Assembly (NCBI GenBank): GCA_017625185.1
Contig: JAGALN010000122.1
Location: 1 to 11,243, forward strand
Length of the DNA stretch: 11,243 nucleotides
Origin: Clostridia bacterium
GTDB taxonomy: Bacteria > Bacillota > Clostridia > Monoglobales > Monoglobaceae
Direction of reading: 5' to 3'
In this document: positions 5,442-11,243 of the stretch, in pieces
Numbering within the stretch: the first letter of the stretch is position 1
Layout: every line of letters starts with the position of its first letter
Notes under the pieces: generated by a model
What the model was told of the DNA's origin: nothing
Database searches by the model: none
What the model saw: only the letters and a program-made list of their open reading frames with translations
Program-made: the position numbers and the translations under genes

Positions 5442-6788
5442 TTACTGGGCACCGCCCTGTTGTTCCTGGTACATCGCCTGAAACGCTTCCGTATCTGCTT
5501 CAATCTGTTCCAGAAGTTCCTTGACAGAAATCTTCTTGATGGCTCTTTCTTTTACCTTAATCTTGGACTGGGCTTTCCAGTAGCCGGAGAGCTCATACTT
5601 GCCCGGGATTCTCTTGATGATATGGTAACCATAGTTGGTTTCTACAATACCGCTGATTTCATCAATGCCCAAAGCAAACGCTGCTTCCTCAAAGGCCTCC
5701 TGCATTTCGCCGGGTCCAAAGGTATAACCCTTTTCGGTCTGACCGGGGTCTTCGTTGTACTCTGCAACCAAAGCGTCAAAGTCTTCCCCTGCCTTGGCTC
5801 TTGCCAGAATCTCTTCTGCAAGTGCCCTCTTTTCTTCCACATTAACCGGTTCTTCGCCCTCCTTGGCTTCGGTGGAAATCAGGACGTGCTTCACCGACGC
5901 CCCCTCGGTACCCGGATAGTCTTTCAGGGCTGCCTTATCCTCGGGGAAGTAGTTATCAGGGTTGGTTTCCATATCCTCTTCCACAGCGGACAGATGCTGT
6001 GCCTGGACCACCTTCCGGCGATACTGTTTGGTGCTGCCGAGGCCCTGGGCCTTGGAGTTTAACTCTACCAATTCTTCGCCGTACACGCTCTCCATCTGGC
6101 TAATCTGCATTGCCGCGCTGGCGGTTGCCTCTTTCTCATCCCATTCCATGCCGGCTTTTTCGCCCATGTTCATGGTAACCGCTTCGCTGATTGCAGTTTC
6201 CAGCGCCCGTTCCTTTACGATATCCTCAGCGGTCTTGCCCTCCTCAACCTCTTTGCTCCAGTCATACTCGGTGGGGAGAGAGAGGGTGCCACGGTTTTCC
6301 TGGAAATATTCCATGGCTTCGGCATAGATATAATATTCCATATCCTTATCGGTGATGGCGGTGCCGTCTACAGTTGCAACAGTTTTGCCCTCGGGGATAC
6401 TTTCAATCCAAGCAGGAATCTGCAAACCTAAAAACAGAAGCAGAGCACCTGCCACTGCGGTTCCTACCAAAGACAGAACCAGATTCCGCAGCTTTATGGT
6501 AATCCACTTTGGCTCGGGAATCGGCTCTTCCTCAGCTTCGTCAAAGCCCTCTACGCCGTCCTCCGCCATCAGGTCGGTCTCTCCGTCGAAAGCATCCGCA
6601 TCTTCGCCGAAGTATTCCTCTACGGTCTCTTCGGCAATCTCCTCTGCGGCATCTCCCGCCTCGGCAATCTCTTCCTCTAACTCTGCAGCCGCTTCCGCAA
6701 TCTTCTCGCTGACATCCTGCAGAATCTTCTCTTCCAGTTCAGCCTCAGACATGCCATTTTGCATTTCTTTATTCTCGTCCACTGTCAT
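5442..6788 (-). CDS. Membrane-anchored parvulin-type peptidylprolyl isomerase (PrsA/SurA-like foldase)
   Basis: Likely catalyses cis-trans isomerisation of proline bonds in proteins folding outside the membrane. Residue numbers here count from the TTG at 6803. The layout is: a strongly acidic Glu/Ala-rich N-terminal segment (about 10-98), one membrane helix (about 107-129, NLVLSLVGTAVAGALLLFLG), a SurA-like helical region (about 140-290), then one rotamase domain (about 304-399). The rotamase motifs are KHVLIS, DFDALVAEYNEDPG, FGPGEM and YGYHIIKRI. The helix is preceded by basic residues (KLRN), which places the N-terminus inside the cell. No lipobox cysteine is visible, unlike typical PrsA. 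The start is uncertain. The ATG at 6788 has AAGGAG only 2 nt away, the GTG at 6782 has an ideal 8-nt spacer, and the TTG at 6803 has no good site. It follows mfd on the same strand, as in many clostridia. Confidence 0.88.
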   Translation of the reverse strand: MTVDENKEMQNGMSEAELEEKILQDVSEKIAEAAAELEEEIAEAGDAAEEIAEETVEEYFGEDADAFDGETDLMAEDGVEGFDEAEEEPIPEPKWITIKLRNLVLSLVGTAVAGALLLFLGLQIPAWIESIPEGKTVATVDGTAITDKDMEYYIYAEAMEYFQENRGTLSLPTEYDWSKEVEEGKTAEDIVKERALETAISEAVTMNMGEKAGMEWDEKEATASAAMQISQMESVYGEELVELNSKAQGLGSTKQYRRKVVQAQHLSAVEEDMETNPDNYFPEDKAALKDYPGTEGASVKHVLISTEAKEGEEPVNVEEKRALAEEILARAKAGEDFDALVAEYNEDPGQTEKGYTFGPGEMQEAFEEAAFALGIDEISGIVETNYGYHIIKRIPGKYELSGYWKAQSKIKVKERAIKKISVKELLEQIEADTEAFQAMYQEQQGGAQ

Positions 6789-6871
6789 CGCTCCTTCTTT
6801 CAAGATACTTTTCTCATTGTATAATACTTTCTTTCTTTTTTCCAGTCTTTTTTCAAATTTTATTAAAATAT

Positions 6872-9800
6872 TTATAAATTATTCATATTTGGGTCCCTTT
6901 CCCCTGCCAAAAGCTCCAGAACCTGCCGGATTGCGTCAAAATACTCCCGTTCCTTTCCCGGCACCGGCTTTCCCAGCTTATAATGGAGCTTGGGCTTTTC
7001 TGTGCTTGGCAGGAAGAACTCCTTGGGCCGGCTGTTAATCGTCTTTAAAAGTCCGGTAAAATCGGGTAGGTTTTCGGGGTCAAACCCAAAGATAACCTGG
7101 GCACCGCTGCCAATGATTTCGGCAACGCCCCGTTTTTGCGCCATGGCTTTTAAGAGTGCCACCTCCATCAGGTTATGCACCGTCTGGGGCACGGTGCCAT
7201 ACCGGTCCTCAATTTCGTCATAGGTGTCATAAAGCTCCTCCCGACTATGAATGGCAGCAATCCGCTTATAGGCGGCAAGCCGCTGGTTGTGGCTCCCCAT
7301 ATATTCGTCGGGAATAAAGGCAGAAACCGGCAAGTCAATCAGGGTATCGGTTCTCTTTTCCGGTGTCTTGCCCTGCTGCTCCCGCACCGCCTCCTCCAGA
7401 AGCTGGCAGTACATTTCGTAACCCACCGCCTCCATGTGTCCGTGCTGCTCCGCACCAATCAGGTTTCCGGTACCCCGAATCTCCAAATCCTGCATGGCAA
7501 TCCGGAATCCCGACCCGAACTCGGTAAATTCCTTGATGGCAAGGAGCCGCTTTTCTGCGTCCTGGGTCAGGACCTTGTTCCGCCGGAAGGTGAGATAGGC
7601 ATAGGCAAGCCGGTTGGACCGTCCCACTCTGCCCCGGAGCTGGTACAGCTGGGCAAGCCCAAGCCTGTCGGCATCCTCCACAATCAAGGTGTTCACATTG
7701 GCAATGTCCAGTCCGGTTTCGATGATGGTGGTACAAATGAGGACATCAATCTCCCCTTGCGCCACCTTCTCCATAATCTCTTCCAGTTCCCGCTCCCCCA
7801 TCTTTCCGTGGGCAACGGCAATCCGGGCATCCGGCACCAACTCGGCAATCCGGTTGGCGGCGGCGTAAATCCCCTCTACCCGGTTAAACAGGTAGTACAC
7901 CTGACCGCCCCGGGAAAGCTCCTTGGTCATGGCGTCCCGGACCACATCTTCGTCGTATTCTAACACATAGGTGGCAACGGGATACCGCTCTCCGGGAGGC
8001 TGGGTAATCAGGCTCATGTCCCGAATCCCGGAAAGGCTCATATGGAGCGTCCGGGGAATGGGTGTTGCAGACAGGGTCAGCACATCCACCTCCTGCCGAA
8101 GCTCCTTGATTTTCTCTTTATGGGCAACTCCAAACCGCTGTTCCTCGTCAATCACCAGAAGTCCCAGCTTATGGAAGTTCACATTCTTCCCTAAAAGCTT
8201 ATGGGTGCCGATGACAACATCCACCTCCCCGGTGGAAAGGCCCCGGAGGGTTTCCTTTTGCTGACTCCCCGTCACAAACCGGGAGAGAAGCCCCACCCGT
8301 ATGGGGTAGCTTCGCATCCGCTGCTTGAAGTTATGAAAGTGTTGGGATGCTAAAATGGTGGTGGGCACCAAGTACGCCACCTGATACCCGCTCATGACCG
8401 CCTTAAATGCCGCACGCATGGCAACCTCGGTCTTGCCGTAGCCCACATCCCCGCAGAGGAGTCTGTCCATAGGATGAGGCTGTTCCATATCCGCCTTAAC
8501 CTCGGCGATACTCCGGAGCTGGTCCTCGGTTTCCTCATAGGGAAATGCCGACTCGAAGTCACGTTGCCATTCGGTATCCTTTTGAAATGCAATCCCGGGA
8601 ATCTGGGACCGCTGGGCATAGAGAGCAATCAGTTTCTTCGCCATATCGGCTGCCGCTGCCTTGACCCGCTCCTTGGTCCGGCTCCATTCTGCCCCGCCCA
8701 GCTTGTTGACCTTTATCCGCGCCCCCTCTTTGGCGGTGTGCTTATACACCAAATCCAGCTGGTCGGTGGGAACATACAAAATATCACTCCCCCGATACTG
8801 AATCTTCAAATAATCCTTCCGAACACCGTCCACCGTCAGCTGCTCAATCCCGGTATAAAGACCGATGCCGTGGCTCCGATGAACAATATAATCACCGGGG
8901 GAAAGCTGGGTAAAGCTGGAGATTTTATCTCCGGGGGCTTTCAGACCTTTTCTCCGTTTCTTTTTTTCCTCACCGAAGACCTCTCGGTCACCCAATACCG
9001 CAACCTGCAGATGAGGATAGGAAAAGCCACGGCGGATACTGCCCCGGGCAACCAGAACACTGCCCGGACTTCCCAGATCGGTCAGCTCCGCCCGGTAGCT
9101 TGCCCGGACACCCTCGTCCTCCAACTGCCGGGCCAGGGTCTTGGCTCTGCCCTCGGTCCCCGCCAGAATCACGGTTCGGTAATGGTTCTTTTGATAAAAA
9201 TCCAGGGATTCACAGAGGAAATCCAACCGTCCCTGAAAGCCGTTCAGGCTCTTACTGTCGATATGGAAAAGCTTTTTGGGCTGATAGTCTGCCCCGCCCT
9301 GCGAGATGCCGCTGACCCCTACAAACAACCCCTTAGAAAGGGTCTTGACCGCCTGCCGGTAGGGAATCGTATACTGACCTTTTCCATGGAAGAGCACCCC
9401 CCGTTCGGTCAGCTCGGTGATATCCTGTGCCTGCTGTTCCTCGGTTCGTTCCATCTTCTCCCGAATCCGGGCAGGCTCGCACCAGAAGACAAGGTCCTCC
9501 GGGGTCAGGTAATCCATGATGGTGGGAATGGTTTTATAGAGATAGGGGATGTATTTGTCCATGGAGGGGAAGAGCAAGCCTTCTTCCAGCCGTTCTCTGT
9601 CCCGCTTCAGGCTCTTTTCCAGCTTTTGTCCCCGTTCCTCACTTAAGTCAAGCTCGGAAAGCCAGGTATCAATCCTCTTTTTCAGCGCGTCCCGTTGTTC
9701 CCGGGTGGGGAGAAGCTCCCGTGCCGGAAGAACAGAAACCGAGTCCAGCTTTTCCACCGTTCTCTGGGTCTGGGGGTCAAAGAGCCGTACCGAGTCGATT

Positions 9801-10411
9801 TCGGTATCAAAAAACTCGATTCGCACCGGGTTTTCCTGGGATGCAGCCGGGTAGATGTCCAGGATTCCGCCCCGCAAGCTCCACTGTCCGGGGCCCTCCA
9901 CCATTTCTTCCCGGCAGTAGCCAAGGTCGGTTAAAGCTTTCATCAGGGTATCCAGTTCCCAATCCTCACCCACGGTCAGGGTCAGGCTGTTTTGGGCATA
10001 AACCTCCTTGGGAACGGTGGGGGAAACCAATGCTTCCGGGGTGGTTACCACCCAACAAGGATCTTCCTCCAAAAGGGCAGAGAGCACCTCCAGACGACGC
10101 CGGGTGACGTCCTGACCCTTTGCCTCTACATCATAAAAAAGCAGATCTGTCCGGGGGAAGAAATACACCCGCTCCCCCAGAAAGAACCGCAAATCCTCAT
10201 AGTATTGCCGTGCCTCTTTCTCCTCGGCTGCCACCACAAGCCCGGTCTTGTTCAGGCTCTTGCAGACAGAAGAAATCAGGTGTGCCCCCACAGAATCCGA
10301 CACACCCAATACGCTCACCGGCGTTTCCTTATTCCGAATACTTTTGACCAGCTGGTCAAATTCTTCCAGCTCTTTGAGTAGTGCTGAAAAAACTTTCATG
10401 GTTTTCCCCAT
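6872..10411 (-). CDS. mfd: Transcription-repair coupling factor Mfd
   Basis: An ATP-driven translocase that removes RNA polymerase stalled at DNA lesions and recruits UvrA. The 1179-residue length is typical. The N-terminal UvrB-like module covers about residues 25-350. The RNA polymerase-interacting domain starts near LSPGDYIVHRSHGIGLYTG (504-522). The translocase motor has Walker A GDVGYGKTE (654-662), the DEEQ box (755-758), SATPIPRTL (781-789), and motifs V-VI with TTIIETGLDIANVNT (894-908) and QLRGRVGRSNR (924-934). The C-terminal TRCF domain follows to about 1150. The ATG at 10411 is 3 nt past the pth stop. A second ATG at 10399 (MKVFSALL) fits family alignments equally well and has a similar weak ribosome-binding site. 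Tight spacing to pth indicates co-transcription. The frame is intact and all motor motifs are present. Confidence 0.98.
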   Translation of the reverse strand: MGKTMKVFSALLKELEEFDQLVKSIRNKETPVSVLGVSDSVGAHLISSVCKSLNKTGLVVAAEEKEARQYYEDLRFFLGERVYFFPRTDLLFYDVEAKGQDVTRRRLEVLSALLEEDPCWVVTTPEALVSPTVPKEVYAQNSLTLTVGEDWELDTLMKALTDLGYCREEMVEGPGQWSLRGGILDIYPAASQENPVRIEFFDTEIDSVRLFDPQTQRTVEKLDSVSVLPARELLPTREQRDALKKRIDTWLSELDLSEERGQKLEKSLKRDRERLEEGLLFPSMDKYIPYLYKTIPTIMDYLTPEDLVFWCEPARIREKMERTEEQQAQDITELTERGVLFHGKGQYTIPYRQAVKTLSKGLFVGVSGISQGGADYQPKKLFHIDSKSLNGFQGRLDFLCESLDFYQKNHYRTVILAGTEGRAKTLARQLEDEGVRASYRAELTDLGSPGSVLVARGSIRRGFSYPHLQVAVLGDREVFGEEKKKRRKGLKAPGDKISSFTQLSPGDYIVHRSHGIGLYTGIEQLTVDGVRKDYLKIQYRGSDILYVPTDQLDLVYKHTAKEGARIKVNKLGGAEWSRTKERVKAAAADMAKKLIALYAQRSQIPGIAFQKDTEWQRDFESAFPYEETEDQLRSIAEVKADMEQPHPMDRLLCGDVGYGKTEVAMRAAFKAVMSGYQVAYLVPTTILASQHFHNFKQRMRSYPIRVGLLSRFVTGSQQKETLRGLSTGEVDVVIGTHKLLGKNVNFHKLGLLVIDEEQRFGVAHKEKIKELRQEVDVLTLSATPIPRTLHMSLSGIRDMSLITQPPGERYPVATYVLEYDEDVVRDAMTKELSRGGQVYYLFNRVEGIYAAANRIAELVPDARIAVAHGKMGERELEEIMEKVAQGEIDVLICTTIIETGLDIANVNTLIVEDADRLGLAQLYQLRGRVGRSNRLAYAYLTFRRNKVLTQDAEKRLLAIKEFTEFGSGFRIAMQDLEIRGTGNLIGAEQHGHMEAVGYEMYCQLLEEAVREQQGKTPEKRTDTLIDLPVSAFIPDEYMGSHNQRLAAYKRIAAIHSREELYDTYDEIEDRYGTVPQTVHNLMEVALLKAMAQKRGVAEIIGSGAQVIFGFDPENLPDFTGLLKTINSRPKEFFLPSTEKPKLHYKLGKPVPGKEREYFDAIRQVLELLAGERDPNMNNL

Positions 10412-10414
10412 CCT

Positions 10415-10978
10415 TTATCCGTTAAACCGATTCATGGCGGTTTTGGCATCCTCACGAATCAGGCATTCCACCGCCTCGGCAACCCGCACCACCGTAGGAA
10501 TCAAAATCTCAGTTTCCTCTTTGGAAAACTTTCCTAACACATAGTCCTTGCAGTCAAAGTCCGGATGCCGCTCCTGTCCTACCCCAATTTTAATCCGGGG
10601 AAATACATCGGTCTTTAACTGATAGATGATATTCTTAATCCCGTTATGACCGCCGTCACTGCCCTTTTCCCGAATCCGCACCTTGCCGGTGGGAAGAGAA
10701 ATATCATCATAGATCACCAGAACCTGTTCTGGCTCTATCTTGTACCACTCCACAAGCTCCCGGACACTCTCCCCCGAGAGGTTCATATAGGTCTGGGGTT
10801 TTACCAAGATGACCTTTTCCCCGCCGATGCGCCCCTCGCCCAGGATGGCACGGTGCTTTTCCTTATTCATTTCGATGTGAAACTTGGCACAGATGGCATC
10901 GATTGCCTCAAACCCCATATTGTGCCTTGTCCCAACATATTCCCGACCGGGATTCCCCAGTCCTACAATCAAGTACAT
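10415..10978 (-). CDS. pth: Peptidyl-tRNA hydrolase Pth
   Basis: Cuts the ester bond of peptidyl-tRNAs released from stalled ribosomes, recycling the tRNA. The 187-residue length is standard. Key residues are all present: N9 in GLGNPG, catalytic H19 in GTRHNMG, N66 in QTYMNLSG, D91/D92 in VIYDDISLP (equivalent to E. coli Asp93) and N112 in GGHNGIK. The ATG at 10978 begins MYLIVGLGNPG, the usual family start, and has AAAGGA upstream at a rather long distance. The frame is open for at least 24 codons further upstream, but these lie in the promoter and tandem-repeat region and are not family sequence. It is the first visible gene of the pth-mfd-isomerase operon, followed after 3 nt by mfd. Confidence 0.97.
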   Translation of the reverse strand: MYLIVGLGNPGREYVGTRHNMGFEAIDAICAKFHIEMNKEKHRAILGEGRIGGEKVILVKPQTYMNLSGESVRELVEWYKIEPEQVLVIYDDISLPTGKVRIREKGSDGGHNGIKNIIYQLKTDVFPRIKIGVGQERHPDFDCKDYVLGKFSKEETEILIPTVVRVAEAVECLIREDAKTAMNRFNG

Positions 10979-11012
10979 GGATTTTCCAATCCTTTCTGTT
11001 TTCAATAGAAAT

Positions 11013-11021
11013 AGTATACCA
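11013..11021 (-). promoter_or_regulatory. Candidate extended -10 promoter for pth
   Basis: Reading leftward, TGGTATACT gives an extended -10 element (TGn before TATACT). Transcription would start near 11006, leaving a leader of about 28 nt before the pth ATG. No good -35 lies at 17 bp; the nearest similar hexamer, TTGCAA, is 20 bp upstream inside a palindrome. The box falls at the left edge of the tandem repeat. The second repeat unit carries TGGTATAAT (11138-11146) at the same place, a perfect -10 that could act as a second upstream promoter. Confidence 0.55.
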
Positions 11022-11024
11022 TAA

Positions 11025-11056
11025 GTAAAAATGTTTGCTTGCAAAGACATTTTTAC
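11025..11056. promoter_or_regulatory. Inverted repeat (possible operator) upstream of the pth promoter, unit 1
   Basis: GTAAAAATGT (11025-11034) and ACATTTTTAC (11047-11056) are perfect 10-bp inverted arms, with a further TTGC/GCAA inner pairing. The site lies directly upstream of the extended -10 box, covering the place where a -35 element would be. That position suits a repressor or activator site, but a hairpin role is equally possible. No known regulator motif is recognised. Confidence 0.45.
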
Positions 11057-11149
11057 GCAGCCGTCAATATTGCAGGATGTACGCAGTACATCATCGACAA
11101 AGTCGTAAAGACTTGCAGAGCAAGGCTTACTGCATTTATTATACCATAA

Positions 11150-11181
11150 GTAAAAATGTTTGCTTGCAAAGACATTTTTAC
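11150..11181. promoter_or_regulatory. Inverted repeat (possible operator), unit 2
   Basis: An exact copy of the palindrome at 11025-11056, placed in the same way relative to the TGGTATAAT box of the second repeat unit. The same uncertainty about its role applies. Confidence 0.45.
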
Positions 11182-11243
11182 GCAGCCGTCAATATTGCAG
11201 GATGTACGCAGTACATCATCGACAAAGTCGTAAAGACTTGCAG

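Larger units (their letters stand above)
11015..11243. repeat. Tandem repeat, 125-bp period, at least 1.8 units, runs off right edge
   Basis: Unit 1 is 11015-11139 and unit 2 begins at 11140. All 104 bases of unit 2 inside the window are identical to unit 1. Each unit contains, in order, a 32-bp inverted repeat (GTAAAAATGT and ACATTTTTAC arms), a small perfect hairpin GATGTAC-gca-GTACATC (11076-11092 in unit 1), a third hairpin AAGTC-gtaaa-GACTT (11100-11114), and an AT-rich box that reads as a leftward -10 element. There is no coding frame I would defend. The number of units beyond the window is unknown. Confidence 0.9.

Noticed and set aside
6821..6849. Separate promoter for the isomerase gene (AAGACT-17 bp-TATTAT, - strand)
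   Set aside because: The -10 is fair but the -35 matches at only three positions, and the AT-rich mfd-isomerase gap would give such matches by chance. Read-through from mfd explains expression.
8474..9646. 390-codon open frame on the + strand opposite mfd
   Set aside because: It is antisense to a fully motif-supported Mfd. It has no family motif or convincing ribosome-binding site, and long antisense frames are common in GC-rich coding DNA.
11015..11243. Possible CRISPR array at the right edge
   Set aside because: The unit is 125 bp and repeats in full without variable spacers, so it is a plain tandem repeat.

Overview
The window looks like chromosomal housekeeping DNA from a low-to-mid-GC member of the Bacillota, most likely a clostridial gut-type organism. 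Four things suggest this: the dgt-dnaG-rpoD and pth-mfd-peptidylprolyl isomerase gene orders, the trmK-nif3 pair, Shine-Dalgarno sites of the AGGAGG type, and GC-rich protein-coding DNA with palindromic intergenic repeats. I cannot name a species. Every long coding region belongs to a well-known family. There is no transposase, phage gene, CRISPR array, tRNA or rRNA that I can support.

Layout. Positions 1-3170 hold a leftward operon read as dgt (dNTP triphosphohydrolase-like), dnaG (primase) and the first 104 codons of what is probably rpoD (main sigma factor), which runs off the left edge. Positions 3171-3399 form a divergent intergenic region with a rightward promoter and a palindromic repeat (A1). 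Positions 3400-5184 hold two rightward genes, trmK (tRNA m1A22 methyltransferase) and a short Nif3-family protein. The gap between them (4096-4389) is filled by repeats A2 and B1. Positions 5185-5441 hold a perfect palindrome, a second copy of repeat B (B2) and a strong hairpin terminator. Positions 5442-10978 hold a leftward operon read as pth (peptidyl-tRNA hydrolase), mfd (transcription-repair coupling factor) and a membrane-anchored parvulin-type peptidylprolyl isomerase. It starts from a probable extended -10 promoter and ends at the terminator near 5410-5435. Positions 11015-11243 are a tandem repeat with a 125-bp period that runs off the right edge. Its first unit contains the pth promoter.

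How the genes fit together. The left operon couples nucleotide-pool control, replication priming and the housekeeping sigma factor. The right operon couples rescue of stalled translation (Pth), rescue of stalled transcription (Mfd) and extracytoplasmic protein folding. The trmK-nif3 pair is a common Bacillota neighbour of dnaG-rpoD, but here it points away from that operon.

The most noteworthy content is between the genes. Repeat B occurs twice, and its central hairpin keeps its base pairs through several compensatory double changes, so it probably acts as folded RNA or as a conserved cruciform. The tandem repeat at the right edge carries a palindrome and a promoter in each unit. I did not find a convincing new multi-gene system.
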